Source: Spirosoma sp. SC4-14 | Lineage (GTDB): Bacteria > Bacteroidota > Bacteroidia > Cytophagales > Spirosomataceae | Length of the DNA: 64,000 nt | Assembly: GCF_037201965.1 (NCBI RefSeq) | Contig: NZ_CP147518.1 | Coordinates: forward strand, 7,433,001 to 7,497,000 | Direction: 5' to 3' | In this document: in pieces, positions 46,553 to 55,283 of the stretch | Position numbering within the stretch: position 1 is the stretch's first letter | Layout of the letters: each line of letters opens with the position of its first letter | Program-made: the position numbers and the translations under genes | Notes under the pieces: generated by a model | Told to the model about the DNA's origin: nothing | Databases searched by the model: none | What the model saw: only the letters and a program-made list of their open reading frames with translations

Positions 46553-46966
46553 TTAAGAAGCAAACTGCAAATCGACAAACGCCTGACTGTAGGCTTTAAT
46601 CAAATCACGCACTTGGCGAAAAGCCGTTAATTTGTCTTTACCTTCCATATGGCTTGGTTCGGGAAAACTGTGGTGTATTTGTTTGCCTGCGTTCGGAAAA
46701 AATGGACATTGCTCCCGCGCTCTGTCGCATACCGTAATTACGAAATCGAACGGTAGATCTACATAATCATCAACAAGATTTGATGTATGATGCGAAATGT
46801 CGATTCCATCTTCGGCCATTACCTGAATAGCCAGCGGATTCACCCCTTTGGGTTTTATACCCGCGCTATAGACTTCGGCCCTATTACCGGCAAAATGTTG
46901 TAGATAGGCCTGTGCAATTTGAGAACGCGCTGAATTTCCGTTACAAAGAACTAAAATTCGTTTCAT
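46553..46966 (-). CDS. arsC: Arsenate reductase, low-molecular-weight phosphatase type
   Basis: A 137-residue enzyme that reduces arsenate to arsenite. The phosphatase loop CNGNSARS starts with nucleophile Cys8, and the redox pair Cys80 and Cys87 (VITVCDRAREQCPFF) has the same seven-residue spacing as in thioredoxin-coupled ArsC. The expected general acid region reads HHSFPEPSH. It follows arsM by 19 nt. Confidence 0.93.
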   Translation of the reverse strand: MKRILVLCNGNSARSQIAQAYLQHFAGNRAEVYSAGIKPKGVNPLAIQVMAEDGIDISHHTSNLVDDYVDLPFDFVITVCDRAREQCPFFPNAGKQIHHSFPEPSHMEGKDKLTAFRQVRDLIKAYSQAFVDLQFAS

Positions 46967-46985
46967 TGGCTGTTTTTGTTTTGTC

Positions 46986-47888
46986 TTAGTTGCAGCAATC
47001 GGGTCCGCAGCACAAGGCAGTGGCTGTTTTGTCAGGTTCTATAAGTTGGGGAGCGGTATCGGACGGTTTTTCGGCAAAAACAGTAACGCTATAGATTCCA
47101 AGAGCTGTAGTACGATAATCGGCAATCTCGGCTTCGGAAAGATAATTTTTCAGTACATCATCGGGGAGTGCAATTTCGCGTTCCTTTTGCACAAGTATGT
47201 TTGTGAATCCGGCGTCTACAACAAGCTGCAAATAAGCCTCTTTCTGAATTGCTCCCGATACACAGCCAACATAAAGCTCAGCATCACGTTGTAGGCTGGC
47301 CGGTAGTTCGCCCTGCAACACAATATCCGAAATGCTGAAGTGGCCGCCAGGTTTCAGAATACGAAATGTTTCTGAAAAAGCCTTCTGCTTGTCTGGAACC
47401 AGATTCATCACGCAATTGCTGACAACAACATCGGCCAGATTGTCTGCCAATGGCATGTCTTCAATGTCGCCATATACGAATTCGACATTCGTGTAACCCA
47501 GTGTTTTAGCATTTTTTCGGGCCCGATCGATCATGGCAGGCGTCATATCAAGTCCGATTACCCGCCCTGTTGCACCCGTTTCGGCCAGAGCCACAAAGCA
47601 GTCGTTACCGGCACCCGACCCTAAATCAATGACAACATCGCCCGGTTTGATCTGCGCAAACTGGGTAGGCAAACCGCAACCCAATCCCAAATCCGCATCC
47701 GCTACATAGCCCTTTAACTCATCGTAGCCAACGGCCATATCGATAGGCACTTCGCCACTGGTTGTAGGCCCACAACAGGACGTTGGGCCGCAACCGCATC
47801 CAAGGGTATCAGTACCGTCGATTGGCTGTTCGGCAATTGCTGCGTATTTCTGGCGAACAATGGTCTTAATCTGTTCTGCGGTTTCCAT
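46986..47888 (-). CDS. arsM: Arsenite S-adenosylmethionine methyltransferase
   Basis: A 300-residue methyltransferase. SAM motif VIDLGSGAGNDCF (about 86-98), and the three arsenite-binding cysteines are readable as Cys71, Cys159 and Cys209, keeping the 50-residue spacing of the last two seen in known ArsM. Cys-rich ends (LGCGCGPTSCCG and CCGPDCC) could bind more As(III). It makes methylated arsenicals from the arsenite released by ArsC. First structural gene after arsR, 62 nt downstream, with its own ArsR-like box. Confidence 0.93.
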   Translation of the reverse strand: METAEQIKTIVRQKYAAIAEQPIDGTDTLGCGCGPTSCCGPTTSGEVPIDMAVGYDELKGYVADADLGLGCGLPTQFAQIKPGDVVIDLGSGAGNDCFVALAETGATGRVIGLDMTPAMIDRARKNAKTLGYTNVEFVYGDIEDMPLADNLADVVVSNCVMNLVPDKQKAFSETFRILKPGGHFSISDIVLQGELPASLQRDAELYVGCVSGAIQKEAYLQLVVDAGFTNILVQKEREIALPDDVLKNYLSEAEIADYRTTALGIYSVTVFAEKPSDTAPQLIEPDKTATALCCGPDCCN

Positions 47889-47902
47889 CTTATTTATTGT
47901 TA

Positions 47903-47920
47903 TATTGTAATATTACGATT
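47903..47920 (-). promoter_or_regulatory. ArsR box 2, between arsR and arsM
   Basis: TATTGTAATATTACGATT, a near palindrome centred on AATATT, shares the 12-mer AATATTACGATT with the box upstream of arsR. It lies 15 nt ahead of arsM. Confidence 0.65.
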
Positions 47921-47950
47921 AAACACTTCAAAAAAATAGTGGCTCATGCA

Positions 47951-48277
47951 CTAGCAGCACGACACCGTCACCAATGAGTTTAGAAGTCCACCAAAGGCTT
48001 GCTGAGCCTCTTCCCAAACAACCGGATTAATGCAGTAACAAACGCGGGGCGGATTAATTTCTCCCTGAATGATCCCAATTCGTTTCAGTTCTTTCAAATG
48101 CTGCGACACGGTAGCCTGAGCCAGATCGAGTTTATCCACCATATCGCCACATACACAGGCTTTTTTGGCAATCAGCATTTGCAGAATAGCGATTCGTGCT
48201 GGATGCGCAAAAGCTTTAGCCAGGTCGGCCAGTCGATTCTGCTCAGAGGTAAAATGTTCTGTTTTTGTCAGTCCCAT
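47951..48277 (-). CDS. arsR: ArsR/SmtB-family arsenic-responsive repressor
   Basis: A 108-residue winged-helix repressor. It shows the helix-turn-helix ([21 protein letters not shown]), the Cys pair of the sensor site in ACVCGDMV, plus VCYC and a C-terminal CC. As(III) binding should release it from the two boxes flanking the gene. First gene of the ars operon. The promoter ends only four bases before the ATG, so the message may be leaderless. Confidence 0.92.
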   Translation of the reverse strand: MGLTKTEHFTSEQNRLADLAKAFAHPARIAILQMLIAKKACVCGDMVDKLDLAQATVSQHLKELKRIGIIQGEINPPRVCYCINPVVWEEAQQAFGGLLNSLVTVSCC

Positions 48278-48281
48278 TGTG

Positions 48282-48311
48282 CAAAAGTAACAGCTTTAAT
48301 ATTAATCGCAA
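48282..48311 (-). promoter_or_regulatory. Promoter of the ars operon
   Basis: On the minus strand, TTG (48311-48309), 19 bases, then TACTTTTG (48289-48282) fits the Bacteroidota pattern exactly. The operator at 48304-48321 overlaps the -33 box. Confidence 0.75.
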
Positions 48312-48321
48312 TATTACGATT
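48304..48321 (-). promoter_or_regulatory. ArsR box 1 upstream of arsR
   Basis: AATCGCAATATTACGATT is an 18-base palindrome with a single mismatch, overlapping the -33 element. Binding here would block the start of the whole ars operon. Confidence 0.7.
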
Positions 48322-48333
48322 GATATTTTTTTT

Positions 48334-48372
48334 ACCCCTGCCAAACACGGTAATGGCTTGTTTGGCAGGGGT
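48334..48372. repeat. Inverted repeat between ars operon and glycosyltransferase gene
   Basis: ACCCCTGCCAAAC (48334-48346) pairs with GTTTGGCAGGGGT (48360-48372), 13 bp with a 13-base loop. T-run lies on the wrong side for a terminator of either flanking gene. Rest of the 48322-48505 gap shows nothing else. Confidence 0.6.
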
Positions 48373-48505
48373 TACCCTGCCGATTTATGATCTACTGGTT
48401 CGTTATAGCATGTATTATTCGCCCCGTTACTTCGTTATAAATTGGCGTTTATCCTATCTGAAAGCCTTTTCAGATACGTAAACGAATGATTAGCGACTCG
48501 ATGTA

Positions 48506-49741
48506 ATGAAAAAAATAGCGTTCATTGTCCAGCGTTATGGCGTAGAAGTAAATGGAGGAGCCGAATATTTCTGCCGAGTACTGGCCGAGCGATTGGCCAA
48601 AAACTATGAGGTTGATGTACTAACCAGTTGTGCACTGGAATATGTTACCTGGGCTAACTGGTATCCGGCCGAAACCACCCGCATAAATGGAGTACAGGTT
48701 CATCGATTCGCGACTCAGTATGAACGACAGGTCAAAGCATCGTCGCGAGCCGAACACAAACTCAAAAAATGGTCACGGCCCGAAGAATGGCAGGGGCTGG
48801 GCTGGCTGCGCATGTGGGGACGAGCCCTGGTAGGCAAAACCGTTCGACGCTATAGCCGATTGTGGGCAACCTATCAGGGGCCGTATACGCCCGATCTGAT
48901 TGCCTATCTGAAGCGCAACCATCAGGACTACGACGCCCTGATTTTTATTACATACCTATACTATCCGACTATTGCCGGCCTACAAATTGCGCCCCACAAG
49001 TCGATTTTTATTCCTACTGCCCACGACGAGCCGCCTATTTATTTGCCCGTTTTTCGGCCACTGTTTCAAAAGCCACGGGTTATTTTATTCCTCACTCCGG
49101 CCGAAAAACAATTTGTTCATCAGCAGTTTCAGAACGAAGCAATCTATAACGACATTGTTGGGGTAGGCATCGAACCGGGCAATGTTGCATCCGAAAAATT
49201 AACTCCGTATCTACTGGGCAACCAGACCAATTACCTGCTTTATATTGGCCGCATCGATCCGGCAAAAGGGTGCGATACCTTATTTGATTTGTTTATCCGG
49301 TATAAAGAGAAAAACCCTTCATCGCTGAAACTGATACTGGTGGGGCAAGCCTTTATGCCAATTCCCGAGCACCCAGCTATTCAACCCGTTGGTTTTGTTG
49401 ATGAACAAACGAAAGCCACGTTGCTGGCCGGTGCCAACGCACTGGTTATGCCATCGCCCTACGAAAGCCTGTCGATGGTGACGCTGGAAAGCTTTGCCGT
49501 GGGCATACCAGTCATTGCCAATGCTGCCTGCGCCGTACTCCGCGATCATATTGAAGCAAGTCAGGCCGGTTTGCTATACCAGAATTATGCAGATTTTGAG
49601 CAGGCAGTCGACCAGATTCTATCGCAGGATACAACGCAGATGGCCCGAAATGCCCAGTCCTATGTGCAACAGTACTACACCTGGGAAACCGTACTGGCCA
49701 AATTCGATCGGGCATTTGCCTATCTGGCCAACAACAAATAG
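48506..49741 (+). CDS. Family 4 glycosyltransferase
   Basis: A 411-residue GT-B glycosyltransferase. N-terminal fold starts QRYGVEVNGGAEYF, typical of GT4 acceptor domains. The donor domain carries LYIGRIDPAKGCDTL and the E-x7-E motif region MPSPYESLSMVTLESFAVGIPVIA split by short loops. It transfers an activated sugar, most likely in surface polysaccharide synthesis. It is convergent with the ABC exporter (5-nt gap). Confidence 0.9.
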   Translation: MKKIAFIVQRYGVEVNGGAEYFCRVLAERLAKNYEVDVLTSCALEYVTWANWYPAETTRINGVQVHRFATQYERQVKASSRAEHKLKKWSRPEEWQGLGWLRMWGRALVGKTVRRYSRLWATYQGPYTPDLIAYLKRNHQDYDALIFITYLYYPTIAGLQIAPHKSIFIPTAHDEPPIYLPVFRPLFQKPRVILFLTPAEKQFVHQQFQNEAIYNDIVGVGIEPGNVASEKLTPYLLGNQTNYLLYIGRIDPAKGCDTLFDLFIRYKEKNPSSLKLILVGQAFMPIPEHPAIQPVGFVDEQTKATLLAGANALVMPSPYESLSMVTLESFAVGIPVIANAACAVLRDHIEASQAGLLYQNYADFEQAVDQILSQDTTQMARNAQSYVQQYYTWETVLAKFDRAFAYLANNK

Positions 49742-49746
49742 CGGTA

Positions 49747-51585
49747 CTACTGAAGCACTTCATGCATTGTGTTCAGGCGCCGGTAAATACTGTTTTCATT
49801 GTTGATAAGATCATCGTGATTACCCCGTTCGATGATCTCTCCGCCCTCCATAATCAAGATTTCGTCGGCTTCTTTGATAGTGCTCAACCGGTGCGCGATT
49901 ACCAGTGTCGTACGGCCTTCCATCAGGTTGTCCAGCGCATCCTGCACCGACTTTTCCGACTCTATGTCCAGCGCCGACGTAGCCTCGTCCAGAATTAGAA
50001 TAGACGGTTTTTTGAAAACAGCACGGGCAATACTCAGCCGTTGACGCTGGCCACCGCTCAGGCGAATCCCTCTGTCGCCAATATTGGTATTATAGCCATC
50101 TTCGGTTTCCATAATAAACGTATGGGCGTTGGCTATTTTGGCGGCTTCAATCACATCTTCCAGACGTGCATCGGGTTTACCAAGCGCAATATTATTGAAA
50201 ATTGTATCATTAAAGAGGATAATCTCCTGCGTCACAAAACTCATCTGTTGCCGCAACGACTCCATAGTAAACTCCCTCACATCAGTTCCATCAATTTTAA
50301 CGCTGCCCTGACTAGCTTCGTAGAAGCGGGGAATCAGATCGGCAATAGTCGATTTGCCAACGCCCGAAGGCCCCACCAAGGCTACTTTTTTCCCCTTAGC
50401 CAGACGAAAATTAATATTTTTCAGCACCGGCTTTTCGGCGTATTTGAAGCTCACATTGTCGAAAACAATATCCCGGCGAAAGCCATCGAGTATTTTCGCA
50501 TTTGGGCGATCTTCAATTTCTACGGGTTTGTCCAGTAATTCCAGAATCCGTTCGCCCGCAGCCTGCCCCTGCTGAATGTTGGTTATTGCCACCACTATAG
50601 CCTTGGCCGGACGAATCACCTGCGAAAAAATGGCGATGAAGGCAATAAACGAGCTCGCCTGTAAATTACTTTGACTGTTCAGAACCAGGCTACCGCCGTA
50701 TACCAGAATACAAGCTACAACAAACACGCCCGAGGCTTCGGAAAAGGCCGGTGCCAACTCCCGGCGCTTAAAACCCTCCAGACTTGCTTTGCGGTAAAAA
50801 TCATTTTCTTCGCTAAACCGATTGATCACAAAAGGTGTAGCATTAAACGAACGAATAATTCGCATACCCAGCAGTGTTTCATCCATCAGGGTCAGCATCC
50901 GCCCCATTGACGACTGCACGTCCTTGGCTTCTTTTTTAAGTTTTTTGGTTACGGCGGCTATCCCAACAGCCGAAATCGGAATAATAATCAGCGTAAAAAC
51001 CATCAGTTTGGTTGAGATCAGAAACAACGCGACAAAGTAGCCAATAAGCATATAAGGCTCTTTGAACACAACCTCAATGGAACTGGATGCTACATTTTCA
51101 ATGGCATATACATCACCATTTAAGCGCGACAGCAAATCGCCCTTGTGCTCTTTTGTGAAATACCCCAGATGAAGGTGATTGATTTTGGCAAACAGTGCTT
51201 CGCGTAATCGTTTCACCAGTAGCGTTCGGGCACTGAGCAGACACTGCTGGGCCAGAAACCGGAACAGGTTTGTCATGACCACGGCCACCACAATCATACC
51301 TGCCAGAAAATAGAGCGCATAAACGGGGTTTGTCGTTTTGAAATAATAGATCAGGTGATAAAAACTATCCTTGAAATAATCGGGCGAAAACCGAACTGCG
51401 GGCACCGACTCATATCTGGCCGCATCGGCCGTATTGATTGGGTCGAAGAGAAAATTGAGTAATGGTATAATCAACGCAAACTGAAACACGTTGAAGAATA
51501 CGCTGATGATGGTGAAGATAAAAAAAGGAATGACAAACTTTCCGTATGGTCTGGCATAGACCATTAGCCGTCTATAAATCTTCAT
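49747..51585 (-). CDS. MsbA-like ABC exporter (permease fused to ATPase)
   Basis: A 612-residue half-transporter. Six membrane helices (about 15-330) are followed by an ATPase domain with Walker A (GPSGVGKST), signature LSGGQRQRLSIARAV, Walker B ILILDEATSALD and H-loop VIAHRLSTI. The layout is that of lipid A or polysaccharide-lipid flippases that act as homodimers. Glycosyltransferase neighbours on both sides suggest that a lipid-linked glycan is the cargo. Confidence 0.9.
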   Translation of the reverse strand: MKIYRRLMVYARPYGKFVIPFFIFTIISVFFNVFQFALIIPLLNFLFDPINTADAARYESVPAVRFSPDYFKDSFYHLIYYFKTTNPVYALYFLAGMIVVAVVMTNLFRFLAQQCLLSARTLLVKRLREALFAKINHLHLGYFTKEHKGDLLSRLNGDVYAIENVASSSIEVVFKEPYMLIGYFVALFLISTKLMVFTLIIIPISAVGIAAVTKKLKKEAKDVQSSMGRMLTLMDETLLGMRIIRSFNATPFVINRFSEENDFYRKASLEGFKRRELAPAFSEASGVFVVACILVYGGSLVLNSQSNLQASSFIAFIAIFSQVIRPAKAIVVAITNIQQGQAAGERILELLDKPVEIEDRPNAKILDGFRRDIVFDNVSFKYAEKPVLKNINFRLAKGKKVALVGPSGVGKSTIADLIPRFYEASQGSVKIDGTDVREFTMESLRQQMSFVTQEIILFNDTIFNNIALGKPDARLEDVIEAAKIANAHTFIMETEDGYNTNIGDRGIRLSGGQRQRLSIARAVFKKPSILILDEATSALDIESEKSVQDALDNLMEGRTTLVIAHRLSTIKEADEILIMEGGEIIERGNHDDLINNENSIYRRLNTMHEVLQ

Positions 51586-51631
51586 TGGTTAAATCTGTGT
51601 TATGATATCGGGTGAGATCGCTTTGCTGCTT

Positions 51632-52684
51632 TTACGTTAACGAGCGATATACGTCAATATATTTCCGGGCCGAATCTTCCCAGTTAAACTTTGCACTATA
51701 GGCTTTCATGGCTTCTTTCATGCGATTACCGGCCTTGTTGTAGCGATACATCCCCGCTTTAAAGTCTTCCTGCATGTTTTCAAAATCATGAAAATAGAAA
51801 GCCATGTCTTTCCCAATTTCAGGTAAGGCCGTATGCTTCGATAAAAACACTGGCTTACCAATCGACATGGCCTCCGCGACGGGCAAGCCAAAGCCTTCGG
51901 CCAGCGATGGCATCACCACTGCCTGGCAATTGTGGTAGTACCACGATTTTTCGCCTTCCGTAACCTCATTCACCAGGTGCATCCGATTTTCTACCTGCAA
52001 TTCGGAGGCATGTTGTCTAAGAAAACGAGCATAGTCTTTATCCTCGTGTCTGCCCGCCAAAATCAATTCCAGTTTCGGATCAGATTGCAACAGAGGCAAT
52101 ATTCGATGCTGATTCTTTTTAGGGGCAATAACGCCGATATTAAACAAAAACGGCGTGGTAGGCCGATACGATTTGTCTTCCAGCGCGGGTTTAGGCAAGC
52201 CATTTGTGCCATTATAAATCACATAGATAGGCTTTCCGTGGGTCGTACAATTAGCAACTACCTCATTTTTGCTAAACTCCGAGATACAGACAATAGCATC
52301 GCTGCGGTCGATGTTGCGTTGCAGATGCTCAAGGCAACGGGCTTTTTTTTCCTCGGTCTTGTCTTCATGCAGAAAATTGAGGTCGTGAATGGTTAGCAGA
52401 ACTTTAATTTTTTTATTCCGCTGGGGCAGGTAGTTGGTGTTTTGATAGGTGCTATGCCATACATCGAACTTGCTCACCGAAGGCATCAGGAATTTTTGCA
52501 GTGAGTGTTGAGCAATATAGGAAAGCCCAGGTTCAAACATTGCCTGTTTTCCTCTGGGGATAAACAACGACAACTCCTCTTGATCTAATTTCTGCCGCAC
52601 AGCTCTTCCCAGATTGAGACAGTAGTAATACAAACCGGTATTGACATACTTCATCCGCTCACAATCGAATACAATACGAGTCAT
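51632..52684 (-). CDS. Family 4 glycosyltransferase, paralogue A
   Basis: A 350-residue GT-B enzyme starting MTRIVFDCERMKYVNTGLYY. It has TIHDLNFLHE and DAIVCISEFSKNEV in the acceptor half, and the donor half motif MPSLAEGFGLPVAEAMSIGKPV. It lies 46 nt upstream of the ABC exporter on the same strand, so the two may be co-transcribed. It is clearly related to the divergent gene 255 nt away. Likely a mannosyl- or similar transferase for a surface glycan; the sugar is unknown. Confidence 0.9.
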   Translation of the reverse strand: MTRIVFDCERMKYVNTGLYYYCLNLGRAVRQKLDQEELSLFIPRGKQAMFEPGLSYIAQHSLQKFLMPSVSKFDVWHSTYQNTNYLPQRNKKIKVLLTIHDLNFLHEDKTEEKKARCLEHLQRNIDRSDAIVCISEFSKNEVVANCTTHGKPIYVIYNGTNGLPKPALEDKSYRPTTPFLFNIGVIAPKKNQHRILPLLQSDPKLELILAGRHEDKDYARFLRQHASELQVENRMHLVNEVTEGEKSWYYHNCQAVVMPSLAEGFGLPVAEAMSIGKPVFLSKHTALPEIGKDMAFYFHDFENMQEDFKAGMYRYNKAGNRMKEAMKAYSAKFNWEDSARKYIDVYRSLT

Positions 52685-52939
52685 AACGTCCTGGCCTTAG
52701 TAGTTGGATAATTATTTTCTATTCTCTGCAACGTTCCGTTGATAAAAAAGCTAAACCTATTACAACGGTTAGGGTCATAAATGAACCTTTGTAGGTACAA
52801 GGATCAATTCAAATTGATAAGGGTTGGAGCGTACGATAATTTCTATATTACTAATACCGACTATATAGAAATAATGTTGCGTTAAGACTAATAATGCGAT
52901 TGTAAGGGCCTGGCCCGTATTAACTTATTAATCAACGTT

Positions 52940-54007
52940 ATGTCAAGCATAATTCTCGATTGTGACCTGATGAAGTTCCCGCATTCTGGTTTGTATCACT
53001 ATTGCCAGAATTTGGCTAAGCATATCAATATGTTGCTGGCCGCCGAAAATCAGTCGCTAATGAAGATGTATCTTCCGCCCAAGCGGAAACTATCGCTAAT
53101 TGGAGAGTCGTATCATCTGGTTGAACGAAAATGGCATAAGCTGTTTCAACCGTTTCTGCGAGAATGTCAGGTGTGGCACGCGCCGTTTCAGTCGGGCCGA
53201 ATTATACCCGATAAACGCAGATATCCCAACATAAAAGTAGTGCTAACCATACACGACCTGAATGTGTTACATGAGGGTAAGCCGGAAGCCTATCAGCAGC
53301 AAAGCCTGATTCGGACCCAGGCGCTGATTGACCAGAGCGATGCTATTGTCTGTATCTCAGAATTCACAAAAAACGATGTACTCACTCATTGCAACGTTGG
53401 CAACAAGCCCATACACGTCATCTACAATGGCCTCAATAAGGCATCCGAAACCGCTAATGACGTAGTGAGTTATAGGCCTAACCGCAATTTTCTGTTAGGA
53501 ATCGGGTATTTAAACAAGAAGAAGAATTTTCATGTCCTGTTGCCATTGCTCGAATCGCACCCCGATCTGGAACTGATTATTCTTGGGCATCACGATGATC
53601 CGGAATATGTGGCACAAATGCAGGCGCAGGCGCAAGAGCTGGGGGTCGATGAACGACTTCATCTGCCAGGACCCGTTTCAGAACAGGACAAGATCTGGTA
53701 TCTGCGCAACTGTAAGGCTTTTGTGCATCCATCTCTTGCCGAGGGTTTTGGCTTTCCGGTCGTTGAAGCCATGCAATTCGGGAAACCAGTCTTTATTTCC
53801 CGTCTTACTTCCTTACCGGAGGTTGGTGGAAATGTTGCGTTCTATTTTCCGGATTTTTCGGCTAATGCTATTCAAAAAACATTCAGGGAAGGCATGCAAC
53901 GCTATGAGGCAGCAAACATGCAGCGTTATATCATTGAGCAGGCCGAACGGTTTAGCTGGAATAAAAGCGCAGGTCAATACCTATCCATTTACCGATCGTT
54001 GATGTAA
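52940..54007 (+). CDS. Family 4 glycosyltransferase, paralogue B
   Basis: A 355-residue GT-B enzyme paralogous to the divergent gene. Matching segments include LDCDLMKFPHSGLYHYC, VVLTIHDLNVLHEGK, DAIVCISEFTKNDV and HPSLAEGFGFPVVEAMQFGKPV. It is followed by a hairpin terminator. The pair probably arose by inverted duplication and adds two sugars of a common glycan. Confidence 0.9.
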   Translation: MSSIILDCDLMKFPHSGLYHYCQNLAKHINMLLAAENQSLMKMYLPPKRKLSLIGESYHLVERKWHKLFQPFLRECQVWHAPFQSGRIIPDKRRYPNIKVVLTIHDLNVLHEGKPEAYQQQSLIRTQALIDQSDAIVCISEFTKNDVLTHCNVGNKPIHVIYNGLNKASETANDVVSYRPNRNFLLGIGYLNKKKNFHVLLPLLESHPDLELIILGHHDDPEYVAQMQAQAQELGVDERLHLPGPVSEQDKIWYLRNCKAFVHPSLAEGFGFPVVEAMQFGKPVFISRLTSLPEVGGNVAFYFPDFSANAIQKTFREGMQRYEAANMQRYIIEQAERFSWNKSAGQYLSIYRSLM

Positions 54008-54019
54008 TCTGTCCAGGGT

Positions 54020-54072
54020 GTTCTGAAACTCCAAAGGCCGTTTGTTATATGCCGTCTTTGGAATTTCAGAAC
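54020..54072 (+). terminator. Hairpin after glycosyltransferase B
   Basis: GTTCTGAAACTCCAAAG (54020-54036) pairs with CTTTGGAATTTCAGAAC (54056-54072) with one mismatch across 17 bp; no strong T-run follows, but it begins 12 nt after the stop. Confidence 0.6.
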
Positions 54073-54105
54073 GGGAGCGGGAATAAAAAAAAGCAACAGC
54101 CCTGC

Positions 54106-54164
54106 TAACATAGCCGCCAGGAAAGCGTAGGGGTTTCCAGTCCCCTACAAAAATGGTTATGTTA
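54106..54164 (+). other. Two-tier stem-loop in a 404-base gap, possible structured RNA
   Basis: An outer 10-bp helix (54106-54115 with 54155-54164) encloses an inner 7-bp helix GTAGGGG / CCCCTAC (54127-54133, 54142-54148). T-rich sequence follows. The rest of the 54008-54411 gap has no gene except a terminator and the CTACA boxes listed below. No known RNA family recognised. Confidence 0.35.
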
Positions 54165-54330
54165 TACCTTGTTTTCGAGGGAGCAAAGATTAAAAGAGGT
54201 ATTTGTACTTAACCTGTTAAACTAGAAGCTTGCCAAAAGGCATCTCTTTACGGTTAATTTTTGACTAAAAATCATTTACTATCGTGAGCCTGCCAACTGA
54301 ACGATCAGTACCCAAGGTCATATGGTTCAT

Positions 54331-54366
54331 TTTCGGCTACAGAAAAGCAAAATCAGACTACATAAA
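54331..54366 (+). promoter_or_regulatory. Candidate AraC half-sites upstream of SDR gene 1
   Basis: TTTCGGCTACAGA (54331-54343) and CTACATAAA (54358-54366) have their CTACA cores 21 bp apart, 75 and 54 nt before the ATG. The same arrangement exists ahead of SDR gene 2. Confidence 0.5.
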
Positions 54367-54411
54367 TGGGTTTGCCTACACCGAAATTTGCGCTATAAAA
54401 AAGCCAGAAAC

Positions 54412-55272
54412 ATGAAAATTATCATAACCGGGTCACTGGGTAACATCGGCAAACCATTAGCAACTGAACTCCTTACCAAAGGGCATGAGGTAATCGTTAT
54501 CAGCAGCAATCCCAACAAACAACAAGCCATTGAAAAACTTGGGGCAAAAGCAGCTATCGGCAAGTTAGAAGATGCCTCTTTTCTGGTATCCACGTTTATG
54601 GGCGCCGACGCAGTGTATTGTATGATACCATTTGATTTTAACCAGGCCGACCAGAAAGCATATTTCCAGAAAATTGGCGACAACTATGTTCAAGCCATCA
54701 ACCAGGCAGGCATCAGGCAAGCCGTTTTCCTGAGTGGCTGGGCGGCCGACATAACAACCTCATTTAATATAAGGACATTGCTCGAAAAATTATCGGATAC
54801 AGCTGTTACTGAACTACGGCCAGGCTCTTTTTACAGCAATTTCTATAGCTATATTGGCATGATAAAACAGTATGGTGCCATTATGGCTAATTATGGAGGA
54901 GAAGACAAGATTGCCTTTGTCGCTCCCGAAGATATTGCTTCAGCAGCGGCCGAAGAACTGACAATCCCATTTAAGGGGAAGAAAATTCGCTATGTAGCCA
55001 GCGAAGAACTTACCTGCAACCAGGCTGCTCATAGTTTGGGGGAAGCTATTGGCAAACCAGACTTACAATGGATCACTATATCGGATGAACAATTTCGCAA
55101 CAGCTTGCTGCAAACGGGCATGCCTGCCCAACTGGTAGATGACCTGGTGCGGATGCAGGCGGCAACCCATAGCGGTGTCGTATATGAAAACTACCTTCAG
55201 CATCGACCTGTGTTGGGTAAAATAAAACTGAACGAGTTTGCAAAGGAATTTGCGAACGCCTACAATCAATAA
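54412..55272 (+). CDS. NmrA-like NAD(P)-binding SDR protein
   Basis: A 286-residue atypical short-chain dehydrogenase. N-terminal MKIIITGSLGNIGKPLATELL carries the Rossmann glycine pattern; VISSNPNKQQAIEKLGAKA and the AVFLSGWAAD strand are typical of NmrA/HSCARG-like proteins, which lack the YxxxK active site. They may act as redox sensors or reductases. The start is the ATG at 54412; the 30-residue upstream extension is Lys/Arg-rich and lacks a fold. The AraC gene follows after 11 nt. Confidence 0.85.
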   Translation: MKIIITGSLGNIGKPLATELLTKGHEVIVISSNPNKQQAIEKLGAKAAIGKLEDASFLVSTFMGADAVYCMIPFDFNQADQKAYFQKIGDNYVQAINQAGIRQAVFLSGWAADITTSFNIRTLLEKLSDTAVTELRPGSFYSNFYSYIGMIKQYGAIMANYGGEDKIAFVAPEDIASAAAEELTIPFKGKKIRYVASEELTCNQAAHSLGEAIGKPDLQWITISDEQFRNSLLQTGMPAQLVDDLVRMQAATHSGVVYENYLQHRPVLGKIKLNEFAKEFANAYNQ

Positions 55273-55283
55273 ATTATAGCAGG

